Shown here one piece after another: positions 1 to 6,141 of a DNA stretch of 6,456 nt; position 1 is the stretch's first letter; each line of letters starts with the position of its first letter. Under the pieces are notes generated by a model. That model saw only the letters and a list, made by a program, of their open reading frames with translations, was not told the DNA's origin and searched no databases. Origin of the DNA: an uncultured Campylobacter sp. (GTDB lineage Bacteria; Campylobacterota; Campylobacteria; Campylobacterales; Campylobacteraceae); NCBI RefSeq assembly GCF_938015785.1, contig NZ_CALLWC010000042.1, positions 1-6,456 of the forward strand. Direction: 5' to 3'. Both the position numbers and the translations under genes were made by a program.

Positions 1-266
1 AGGCGCTACAGCACATCAAGGCCTTGGGGCTTGAGCGGCTAAACGTCTGCATCGCAAAGACACAGTATAGCTTCAGCGACGATGCTAAGGCGCTTGGGCG
101 GGCGCGCGGCTTTAAGCTCAGCGTCAAGGACCTTCAGATCCGCACGGGAGCGGGCTTCATCGTCGCCGTCTGCGGCAAGATAATGCTGATGCCGGGGCTG
201 CCGAAGGTTCCTAACGCGCTAAATATGAAGATTACGAGCGATGGCATTATAAGCGGGCTGGCGTGA
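1..266 (+). CDS. fhs: Formate-tetrahydrofolate ligase, C-terminal end (partial)
   Basis: Only the last 87 or so residues are in the window; the frame is open from base 3 and stops at TGA 264-266. The enzyme (10-formyltetrahydrofolate synthetase) joins formate to tetrahydrofolate using ATP in the cytoplasm, feeding one-carbon units to purine and formyl-methionine synthesis. The sequence shows family hallmarks in order: a CIAKTQYSFSDD segment, then GAGFIVAVCGKIMLMPGLPK close to the C-terminus, then a short tail ending SGLA. In known family members these sit in the last 80 or so residues of a protein of about 550 residues, so the end is intact. The GC-rich codon use resembles the other genes here, and the coding part has no RAATTY hexamer. 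The next gene on this strand starts about 1.4 kb away, so no operon partner is visible downstream. Confidence 0.95.
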   Translation, partial: ALQHIKALGLERLNVCIAKTQYSFSDDAKALGRARGFKLSVKDLQIRTGAGFIVAVCGKIMLMPGLPKVPNALNMKITSDGIISGLA

Positions 267-276
267 TTTGGGATTT

Positions 277-307
277 ATTTTCGGCGCTCAAAACCAAAGC
301 CGAAAAT
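277..307 (+). terminator. Inverted repeat after fhs, weak terminator candidate
   Basis: A perfect 9-bp inverted repeat (ATTTTCGGC at 277-285, GCCGAAAAT at 299-307) encloses a 13-base loop and begins 11 bases after the fhs stop. The position suits a transcript end. No U-run follows the stem, so it is not a textbook intrinsic terminator. It could instead act as an mRNA 3' stabiliser. Confidence 0.45.
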
Positions 308-460
308 TCCGCGCTTGGGCGGTAAAATTTAGGTGCAGGCTTCGGCGGCGATAAATTTTGCTTGCAGGTTGCGGCGAGTTTATCGAGCCCCGGTTTTAGC
401 GCGTCATGGCTTACTGCGCTCGAGCTTTATCGCGCTAGGCTTTAGCCAGTCGAATTTTGA

Positions 461-487
461 TTATTCGGGTTATTCAGGTTATTCGGT
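461..487. repeat. Three tandem 9-bp units
   Basis: Three consecutive 9-bp units read TTATTCGGG, TTATTCAGG and TTATTCGGT, each differing at one position. It is a short tandem repeat in non-coding DNA and could vary in copy number between strains. No gene frame depends on it as far as I can tell. Confidence 0.75.
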
Positions 488-517
488 GCGCCGATCTCGT
501 CCCGCGAAATTTCATTA

Positions 518-545
518 AATTCTGCGTAAAATTCTACGCAGAATT
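518..545. repeat. Perfect 11-bp inverted repeat with 6-base loop
   Basis: AATTCTGCGTA (518-528) is exactly complementary to TACGCAGAATT (535-545), with loop AAATTC between. Three RAATTY sites lie in or across this 28-bp element. It is the strongest perfect hairpin in the gene-poor region. It lacks a U-tract, so a terminator role is doubtful; it could be a protein-binding palindrome or an RNA hairpin. Confidence 0.65.
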
Positions 546-632
546 CGGCGCGAAACCCGTGCAGGTTTAGCATTTGAAATTTCGCTCGCAAAATTCCGCG
601 CAAAAACTGGGCGCAAGATTTTAAACCGAGCC

Positions 633-650
633 GCTCGCGAGTTTGCGAGC
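633..650. repeat. GC-rich hairpin, 6-bp stem
   Basis: GCTCGC (633-638) pairs with GCGAGC (645-650) around loop GAGTTT. A competing outer pairing of GCCGC (630-634) with GCGGC (656-660) is also possible. It is short and could arise by chance in GC-rich DNA; no U-tract follows. Confidence 0.4.
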
Positions 651-870
651 TCATCGCGGCAAGATTTAAAATTTCATAATGCATAAGCTCGCCGTGAAAT
701 TCAAAATTTCACGCGGCTGCGCACAGTGTCATGTGTCGTTACGAGATTCTAAATTTCATGTCGAGCGTACCGTCAAATTAATCCGTCGGTCGCGCAGCAG
801 ATCGCCGCACGAGTTAAAATTCGCGCTTGCGCCGCGATATGCACCGCCGCAAGTTAAATTATGCGGCAGG

Positions 871-890
871 CGAGCTAAATTTTACGCTCG
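871..890. repeat. Inverted repeat around a RAATTY site
   Basis: CGAGC (871-875) and GCTCG (886-890) flank a 10-base AT-rich centre containing AAATTT. It is a small hairpin or binding-site candidate and typical of how AAATTT sits between GC-rich arms in this region. The stem is only 5 bp, so chance is a real alternative. Confidence 0.3.
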
Positions 891-1586
891 TGCGGATCAA
901 TCATGTTGGCGGAGGTTTGCGACGCCCAGATTAAATTTTACACACCGCCGTGCAGCGCCTGCAGTGGGCGCAGATGTGTCTGATCCGTTCTGCTTGCAAA
1001 GGCGCAGGCAGCTATAACTGCGCGGTAACAGGATTAAATTTTACGAGCTGACGCGTCGCGTCATGAATTTTCGCGTCGTGTCGCTCGCTGCGACTAAATT
1101 TGTGCGACGACTATATGCCGCTGCACGCTTGTAAATTAAATTGCACTTTATGCACCCGTCGCCTGATTGTCGCGCGGGATTGAAATTTGCGTGCCGCTTA
1201 TCGCAGAATTTTAGGTCGTTGCACGCCGCGCCATAGCTGTCGTAAAATTTTAAATTTCATGCTGTGTGTACGTACGAGCTAACCGTGAAATTTAAAATTT
1301 TATGCAGGCGTGGAATTTGCTGTGCGTTATGCTGTATCGCGCATCGTCGCGAGCCAAATTATACGCTGCTGCGGAATTAAAGTCTTGCATACCTGCTGCT
1401 ACCGCTCGGGCGCCGTATGCCGGGCGGCTCCATTTTGCGATCCGTTCGCGCCGTATTTGTTGCGGTTAGTTACGCGCGTCGCCGTCGCAGTGCGAGATTT
1501 TGCGTCGAGCTCTATTTTAGAGTTTTGATTTGCAGCGAGATTTTACGGCGCGCAATAGCGCTAAATTCCATCCTGCGTGAGATTTT

Positions 1587-1602
1587 GGAATTTTAAAATT
1601 CC
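1587..1602. promoter_or_regulatory. 16-bp perfect palindrome upstream of the -10 box
   Basis: GGAATTTTAAAATTCC is a perfect palindrome ending 9 bases before the TATAAT box, so it lies where a -35 element would be. A near-identical copy (15 bases, differing only in its last base) recurs at 1653-1667, 66 bp downstream in the untranslated leader. A paired site of this kind around a start of transcription could be an operator, but each copy also contains two overlapping RAATTY hexamers, which are common here. Confidence 0.4.
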
Positions 1603-1611
1603 CTTTCGCGG

Positions 1612-1617
1612 TATAAT
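1612..1617 (+). promoter_or_regulatory. TATAAT -10 box of the zinc-array gene
   Basis: A consensus TATAAT lies 93 bases before the chosen start codon. No TTGACA-like -35 stands at 16-18 bp spacing, which is usual for Campylobacter sigma-70 promoters. If used, the leader would be about 85 bases long and would include an imperfect palindrome (TGCAAA, A, TTTGCA at 1627-1639) and the second copy of the 16-bp palindrome. Confidence 0.55.
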
Positions 1618-1652
1618 TGTATGAAATGCAAAATTTGCAGGATTTTAATAAA

Positions 1653-1667
1653 GGAATTTTAAAATTT
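1653..1667. repeat. Second copy of the promoter palindrome
   Basis: GGAATTTTAAAATTT matches the first 15 bases of the palindrome at 1587-1602 (14 identical plus one C-to-T change at the end). It lies in the presumed mRNA leader, about 43 bases before the start codon. On RNA it could pair with itself. Confidence 0.45.
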
Positions 1668-1698
1668 ATGCGGCGCGGCTTTGTGGCGCGTCCGCAAG

Positions 1699-1704
1699 AA
1701 AGGA
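1699..1704 (+). promoter_or_regulatory. Ribosome binding site that fixes the start at 1711
   Basis: AAGGAG ends 6 bases before ATG 1711. The frame is open further upstream to a TTG at 1681, but that codon has no such site in front of it and the Shine-Dalgarno would then be inside the gene. I therefore take 1711 as the start. Confidence 0.85.
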
Positions 1705-1710
1705 GCGATC

Positions 1711-4338
1711 ATGGACAAGCTGGATAAAGAGGAGCTTGCAGAGGCGTTTGTTGCTAGACTAAAAGCTTTAGCGCGTAGCGGCGGCGCCGATCTGCGTGAG
1801 CTTGATCGCGAGTTCTACGGATTTAGCGTGCGACTTGGCGTGCGTTACGACTTCGCCGGCAAGTTTAGCGTCTCGCAGATAAGCGGCGGCGAGCGCGCTC
1901 AGCTGCATTTCGCTGACGTCGCGCAGTTCGAGGCTCATGCGCGCGAGTGCCTACGCGCGGCAAGCACTGATGCGGAGCTAAGCGAGGCCTTTATGCTACG
2001 CCTGCGTGCAGATCCCCAAAAAGCCGCTACGAATGCGGATCAGATCATAAAATTTCACGATTTTAAGCCCTTTAGCGTTCAGCTGCGTTGCGAGCATTGC
2101 AGCGGATCGGGCAGGAGACGCTGCAAAGCCTGCGAAGGCGCAGGCAAGGCGCTATGCGCTAACTGCGGTGGACGCGGGCGCTTGATCTGCCCCGATTGCA
2201 AGGGCACCGGCGGCTATAGTCGCGCGGCGTTAAGCTCTACGGACGCTCATGCGCGCGGCCTTTCTGGAGGCGACTCTGCAGGCCCTGCGTCAAATTCTAT
2301 GGGCTATCGCTTCATTCCCTGCGCTAGCTGCGGCGGTAGCGGCTCGCGCATTTGTCCCGCTTGCGGCGGTGCGGGCAGGCTGCGCTGCGAAAAGTGCGGC
2401 GGTGCGGGTGATTTTCGCTGCGATCACTGCGATGGGCGCGGGTATTTCACTCGCACCGGCAAAGTATCCGTTTATGCCCGCCCGAGCGTCAGCATAGGTG
2501 CTAGCTCGCAGGTTTTCGGGCGCGAGCTGCTGGAGTTTTTATGCAGCAAGGGCGTAGGTTTTGCAGCACGCAGACTTTTGTTTCGTCTAAGCTCGCTGCG
2601 AGCGGTGCAGGGCGGCTGCGAAGCAGTATTTAGCGCGGAGGATGATTTTTTGCGCTTGAGTTTTGCCGTCTGCGGCAAGGCTTACGATGCGGCGTGCTTC
2701 AGAAGTGCAACATTTGTAAGACCTAATTTTTTGGACGAAGTTTTTGCGCCGGAGCTTGCGGCGGTGCGCGGCGCACCCGCTAGGCTAGGGCGGGACGATG
2801 CGCAAAGCCTTTTTGCACTGTTTCGCGCAAAGCCTATGCTGGATGCGGCGATGCGCCTAGCTAGTGCTAAGCTGCGCGGCGAGACGCTAAATCTCGAGCA
2901 GTTGCGCGGCGCGGATAGACATTTTAACTTTGCAAATTCTGCCTGCAGCGCGGCTGATCGCTACGTTTTGAGCCTTGTAAAAGACGCTTCTCGCAAAGAA
3001 AATCTCGAGGGCGGCGCGAGCGTAAAATTCGCGGGCATGAAATTCGCGAACGCTTCGGCAAATCCTATGAGCGCAGAAGATAATCACTTGGGATCGCGCG
3101 GAGAGCAAGGCAGGTTTGCAGGCGGAGTAGGCGGCGGCATAAAATTTACAGGGGCGGATCTTTCGGAAAGCGGAGAGAATTCTGCCAGCGATTTTGATGC
3201 TAGGCAGCAAAGCAGCGAAGCTCGCGCGCAGAATGGATCTAATTTTGCCGGCTCGCAAGAAGGCTTAAGTGACACTTCTGATCGCGCCGCGGAGGGTCTT
3301 TACGAATTACGCGGCGAGCGAGATTACCGAGATTTAAGTGTCTTGGGTGCTGAAAATTCCACAAATTTCATAGACTCCGCCGCAATAAATTCCGAAAATC
3401 TAGCCGCTGCAAAATTTAAAAATCGCGCGAACACGCAAGATCCTGCGTCAAATTCTAAAATTTCGCCCTTTGCACGATTAAAGAAGTTCTTTTTCCCACG
3501 TTCTTTGCGCGAGGATTGCGTGCAGAGTTTCGCCGCGGCGCTTATGCGCGTTTGCGAGGGCTTTATTTCGCAGCAATGCGCTCGCGATTTGGGCAGCGCG
3601 ATGGCTGGGGCGCTTGGCGTGCTAAGTCCGCGATATGACCGCGCGGTGTGGTGCATAGGCGGAGGCGCGCTCATCGCGGCGGCTGCGCTGGCGTGCGAGG
3701 GCTGCTTCGAGATGATCTTTGCGGAGCATTATTTTTGGGCACTTGCATGTGGCGTGGCAATCGCTGCTGCGGGGCTGTTAGGCGGTGTGGCGCTGTGGCT
3801 GGCAAGCGTAGTGCGGTGCGTCGTAAAAGCTCGTAAAATCCCGCGAGAGTATCGCTGCGGCAGAGGCGGCGCGGCGTTTGCTAGCTTTTGCAAAGCCATG
3901 CTCTGCGCCGTTTTAGCTAGCGCAATCTACGGAGGCGCGGCAAATACGGGCTATGTGCCGAAAACCGGCGCAGCAGGGCTACTGCAAGGATGGATGCCTG
4001 CATTTTTTAAGGAGGAAAATTCCGCTTCCGCGAGTGATGGCGTAAATTCTGCAGACGAAAATTCTACGAGCGCAAGCTCTAGCGGCTCTGAAAGCCCTGC
4101 TTCAAATTCCGCTTCCGGGGCGACTAATAATTCCGCTGCGATGCAAAAGGATAAAATTTTATATATTCAAAAAAGCATCGGAGCCAAGCAGGATGGAATT
4201 TTTGGCGCACGCACGTTAAAAAAGGCGAGGGAGGTTTTGGATCAAAATCTAAGCGGCGTCGATGAAATTTACGAGGCTCTAAAAAGCAAAGAGCAGGCGA
4301 GATCGAACCCGAACTCTAGCGATCAAACTGCGCCTTAA
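1711..4338 (+). CDS. Membrane protein with two CxxCxGxG zinc arrays and PG-binding-like tail
   Basis: 875 residues; I do not recognise a named family. Order seen: an N-terminal region (1-126) with no J-domain HPD motif; four CxxC motifs at 127, 138, 149 and 160; a Ser/Gly-rich spacer; four more at 204, 215, 226 and 237. Most are CxxCxGxG, as in the DnaJ zinc domain, but with a strict 11-residue period and eight rather than four. Next come a mixed region (about 245-425), a Ser/Asn/Ala-rich probably disordered linker (about 425-600), helices at about 647-669, 677-701 and 721-744, a second Ser-rich linker, and at 816-843 an IQKSIG...DGIFGARTLKKA segment matching the peptidoglycan-binding (PG_binding_1) pattern. 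The basic loop at about 702-718 and acidic loop at about 663-676 favour N-terminus inside and C-terminus in the periplasm. The zinc arrays may bind protein or nucleic acid; function unknown. AAGGAG precedes the ATG. Linker-coding DNA is rich in RAATTY. Confidence 0.88.
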   Translation: MDKLDKEELAEAFVARLKALARSGGADLRELDREFYGFSVRLGVRYDFAGKFSVSQISGGERAQLHFADVAQFEAHARECLRAASTDAELSEAFMLRLRADPQKAATNADQIIKFHDFKPFSVQLRCEHCSGSGRRRCKACEGAGKALCANCGGRGRLICPDCKGTGGYSRAALSSTDAHARGLSGGDSAGPASNSMGYRFIPCASCGGSGSRICPACGGAGRLRCEKCGGAGDFRCDHCDGRGYFTRTGKVSVYARPSVSIGASSQVFGRELLEFLCSKGVGFAARRLLFRLSSLRAVQGGCEAVFSAEDDFLRLSFAVCGKAYDAACFRSATFVRPNFLDEVFAPELAAVRGAPARLGRDDAQSLFALFRAKPMLDAAMRLASAKLRGETLNLEQLRGADRHFNFANSACSAADRYVLSLVKDASRKENLEGGASVKFAGMKFANASANPMSAEDNHLGSRGEQGRFAGGVGGGIKFTGADLSESGENSASDFDARQQSSEARAQNGSNFAGSQEGLSDTSDRAAEGLYELRGERDYRDLSVLGAENSTNFIDSAAINSENLAAAKFKNRANTQDPASNSKISPFARLKKFFFPRSLREDCVQSFAAALMRVCEGFISQQCARDLGSAMAGALGVLSPRYDRAVWCIGGGALIAAAALACEGCFEMIFAEHYFWALACGVAIAAAGLLGGVALWLASVVRCVVKARKIPREYRCGRGGAAFASFCKAMLCAVLASAIYGGAANTGYVPKTGAAGLLQGWMPAFFKEENSASASDGVNSADENSTSASSSGSESPASNSASGATNNSAAMQKDKILYIQKSIGAKQDGIFGARTLKKAREVLDQNLSGVDEIYEALKSKEQARSNPNSSDQTAP
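2362..2408 (+). repeat. 33-bp-period repeat within the second zinc array
   Basis: The 14-base string TGCGGCGGTGCGGG occurs at 2362-2375 and again at 2395-2408, exactly 33 bp (11 codons) apart. It encodes the CGGAG parts of two neighbouring zinc motifs. This near-identity at DNA level suggests the array grew by tandem duplication of an 11-codon unit, and that unit number could still vary. Confidence 0.6.
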
Positions 4339-4395
4339 CGATAAATCCGCGTCTTAGGCTTGGCGGGCGATCTTAAAAAATCAAAAAGGACTAAA

Positions 4396-5028
4396 ATGAA
4401 AAATAAAATTTTAATTCTAGCATTCGCTGCGGTGCTTTCCGCAAATTTCGCGCTAGCCGAAAATTTTGAAATCACCGCAGACGATATAAGCAGGGCTACA
4501 AAATCCTGCGATAAGGGCGATATGAAGTCGTGCGGGGCATTGGCGCAAATTTACAATTATGGCTGGGGCGTGCCGCAAGATCTGCTAAAGGCTGCGCCGT
4601 TATACGTCAAAGCTTGCAAAGGCGGCGATGCGGAGTCGTGCGTAAATTTAGGCATTTTGTATCAAAGCGGGGAGGGGATGCCGCGCGATGAGGCGAAGGC
4701 GGCGGAGCTGTTCGACAAAGCCTGCGATGACGGGCACGCGATAGGCTGCAGTAACGCAGGTTCTGCGTATATCAAAGGCAGAGGCGTGCGCAAAGACGCT
4801 ATAAAGGGCGTAGGTTACTATGTGCGCGGTTGCGATATGGATATCGCGGACAGCTGGCTTGCGTGTTTAAATTTAGCGCGTCTTTACGAGGGCATAGATA
4901 ATGTTAAAGCCGTAGAATACTACAAAAAGGCCTGCGAACTAGGCGGCAAGGATAGATTTATGAGCTCGGTAGCGGAGCATGAAAGGGCATGGCAAAGCTC
5001 ATGCGAAAGTTATGAGAGGCTTAAATAG
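4396..5028 (+). CDS. Secreted Hcp-like cysteine-rich Sel1-repeat protein
   Basis: 210 residues. Start chosen at ATG 4396 because AAAAGGA lies 5 bases upstream and the product then begins with a clean signal peptide (MKNK, hydrophobic core, ALA at 19-21, cut before Glu22). A TTG start 12 codons earlier would bury it. The mature part is a series of Sel1-like helical repeats with the Helicobacter cysteine-rich-protein pattern: pairs C38/C46, C74/C82, C110/C118 and C146/C157, with first cysteines exactly 36 residues apart, then C180/C203. In the Hcp family each pair forms a disulphide, so a periplasmic or secreted location fits. Such proteins serve as protein-interaction scaffolds, and some Hcp members bind beta-lactams. 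The partner cannot be told from sequence. The fourth pair has 10 residues between its cysteines instead of 7, and the fifth 22. The gene follows the zinc-array gene by 57 bp with no terminator seen, suggesting co-transcription. Confidence 0.9.
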   Translation: MKNKILILAFAAVLSANFALAENFEITADDISRATKSCDKGDMKSCGALAQIYNYGWGVPQDLLKAAPLYVKACKGGDAESCVNLGILYQSGEGMPRDEAKAAELFDKACDDGHAIGCSNAGSAYIKGRGVRKDAIKGVGYYVRGCDMDIADSWLACLNLARLYEGIDNVKAVEYYKKACELGGKDRFMSSVAEHERAWQSSCESYERLK

Positions 5029-5069
5029 CCCGCAAATCCATGCTTTGAAGCAGACCCTCGCGCTCGCCG

Positions 5070-5089
5070 TGGTTACGGAGTAAGAACCA
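5070..5089 (+). terminator. Small hairpin after the Sel1-repeat gene, weak terminator candidate
   Basis: TGGTT (5070-5074) pairs with AACCA (5085-5089) around a 10-base loop, about 40 bases after the Sel1-repeat stop codon. The stem is only 5 bp and has no U-run, so evidence for termination is slight. It lies in the 168-bp gap before the phosphatase gene. That gap shows no other structure I can name and no RAATTY site. Confidence 0.2.
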
Positions 5090-5196
5090 TAGCAGATTTC
5101 GCATAAATAGTGCAAATCTAAACATCAAGTATCCTGTAGAAGCGGAAACATAACGACGCAAGCTCTTAGCGGGCTCGTATTTTAGGAGGCAAGATA

Positions 5197-5748
5197 ATGG
5201 CGCTAGCGCTGATCCGCCACGTTACGCCGCTGATCGATCGCGGCGTATGCGACGCTGCAGAAGCGGCACGGCGCGCGATCCTATATGGCGCTACGCAAAG
5301 CTTAGCTTTGTGGCAAACCGATAAATTTAAAAGCAGCGCCACATACGAAAAGCTTGCCGGCATAAGCCGAGTATGTTCCTCTCCGCTGCCGCGCGCCGCG
5401 CTTACGGCACAAAAGCTATTCCCGAAGCGGGACATAGAGTATTTGGAGGCTTTGCGCGAGTTTAATCTGCGAATATTCCCCGTGCCGCTAATAAAATGCC
5501 ATTGTCGGCTCGTGCTCTCGCGCCTGCTGTGGCTGTGCGGCATGAACCCTAGCGGCGCAAACGTGGGGGTGGAACGGCGGCGCGCGCTTGATCTGGTGCC
5601 GTCGATGCTGGAGGCGGACACGGCGGTTATCGCGCACGGCTTCGTGCTGCGCGTAATACGCCATGGCACGCGGCAGGCAGGCTACCGCCTGATATACAGC
5701 TTTTGCGAAGGCTGCTTCTGCGTAGAAATTTGGCAGCGTGCCGTGTAG
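5197..5748 (+). CDS. Histidine phosphatase superfamily (phosphoglycerate-mutase-like) protein
   Basis: 183 residues, starting at ATG 5197 with a strong TAGGAGG site (5183-5189) 7 bases upstream; an in-frame TAG at about 5173 excludes an earlier start. Superfamily motifs are in order: an N-terminal strand ending R7-H8 (the nucleophile histidine position), SSPLPRAALTA at 61-71 with phosphate-pocket R66, LREF with E88 as candidate proton donor, and AVIAHGF at 143-149 with the second histidine H147. Members transfer or remove phosphate through a phosphohistidine; many small ones act on phosphorylated sugars, nucleotides or proteins, and the substrate cannot be told here. The usual RHG(E/Q)T is RHVTP, so the glycine after the histidine is Val. 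The length is near the usual 180-210. No signal peptide is seen, so it should be cytoplasmic. It lies 168 bp after the Sel1-repeat gene and may have its own promoter. Confidence 0.85.
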   Translation: MALALIRHVTPLIDRGVCDAAEAARRAILYGATQSLALWQTDKFKSSATYEKLAGISRVCSSPLPRAALTAQKLFPKRDIEYLEALREFNLRIFPVPLIKCHCRLVLSRLLWLCGMNPSGANVGVERRRALDLVPSMLEADTAVIAHGFVLRVIRHGTRQAGYRLIYSFCEGCFCVEIWQRAV

Positions 5749-5761
5749 AGATACCGCTCTG

Positions 5762-5785
5762 TGCGAAAATTTGAAATTTTGCGCA
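5762..5785 (+). terminator. Hairpin after the phosphatase gene, weak terminator candidate
   Basis: TGCG (5762-5765) and CGCA (5782-5785) flank AAAATTT (5766-5772) and its complement AAATTTT (5774-5780), with one bulged G at 5781 and a tiny loop. The hairpin starts 14 bases after the phosphatase stop codon. No U-tract follows. It is built from two RAATTY sites in inverted order. Confidence 0.4.
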
Positions 5786-6076
5786 GCTAAGAGATTATGA
5801 AATTTCGTAAAAGGGATTTACAATCGGAATTTCGCGCCGCAAAATCGAAAAGACGGAGCTTTGCTAGATTAAATTTACAGGTCAAATTTATCGGAAGCTA
5901 CTTTGAAATTTTGCGGAATTTTATTTCAGCGCAAAGATAGCGCCGTTTTAAAAGGTGGGAGATTCTTAAAATTTATGCACGCGCCACGATAAACGCGAGC
6001 TGCATCGATTTGCGTAGGTAAATCATGCTGAGTTAAAATTTAGAATTTATGACGCAAAATTTTAAAATTCTACGAA

Positions 6077-6090
6077 CCGTAAATTTACGG
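6077..6090. repeat. 14-bp perfect palindrome
   Basis: CCGTAAATTTACGG is perfectly self-complementary with an AAATTT core. It may be a protein-binding site or simply a RAATTY site with symmetric flanks. No gene start lies within 300 bp on either strand that it could clearly control. Confidence 0.5.
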
Positions 6091-6141
6091 CTTAAATCCA
6101 AAATTCCGTTATGATGAAATTTAAAAATTTTACGTTGCTTT

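Larger units (their letters stand above)
267..1710. other. Long gene-poor region dense in RAATTY hexamers
   Basis: I find no convincing gene in this 1.4 kb. The open frames are short, lack ribosome binding sites and translate to basic, repetitive peptides with recurrent Lys-Phe where AAATTT or AAATTC is read. What it does contain is about 33 copies of RAATTY (AAATTT, AAATTC, GAATTT, GAATTC), roughly one per 44 bp where base composition predicts one per 700-1000 bp. The sites are set in otherwise GC-rich sequence. The stretch 1381-1560 has none. The region also carries the hairpins and tandem repeat listed separately, and its last 100 bp hold the promoter of the zinc-array gene. Confidence 0.7.

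Noticed and set aside
442..684. 80-residue open frame on the - strand
   Set aside because: No ribosome binding site and no recognisable fold; it runs through the 9-bp tandem repeat and the 11-bp inverted repeat, which suggests non-coding DNA.
679..1017. 112-residue open frame on the + strand
   Set aside because: It has no ribosome binding site, a basic low-complexity translation with Lys-Phe at each AAATTY, and no domain or membrane pattern; best explained by the RAATTY motif being read through.
267..1300. CRISPR array, suggested by regularly recurring AT-rich motifs
   Set aside because: The repeated unit is only 6-11 bp, spacing varies from about 9 to 80 bp and no longer repeat is conserved.
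1302..1528. Short + strand frames starting at ATG 1302 and GTG 1310
   Set aside because: Neither has a properly spaced Shine-Dalgarno and neither translation resembles a protein I know.
1668..1727. 19-codon leader peptide frame overlapping the start of the zinc-array gene
   Set aside because: The only upstream AAAGGA is about 12 bases away and the peptide has no attenuator-like residue run; chance is more likely.
2089..2430. Calling the zinc-array protein DnaJ
   Set aside because: There is no J-domain or HPD motif, the motif count and spacing differ from DnaJ, and membrane helices and a PG-binding-like tail are present.
2887..3674. Several - strand frames opposite the zinc-array gene
   Set aside because: They arise from GC-rich codon use on the + strand and from the linker; none has a ribosome binding site or known motif.
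5166..5669. 167-residue open frame on the - strand opposite the phosphatase gene
   Set aside because: The + strand frame carries ordered superfamily motifs and a strong ribosome binding site; the antisense frame is a shadow of it.
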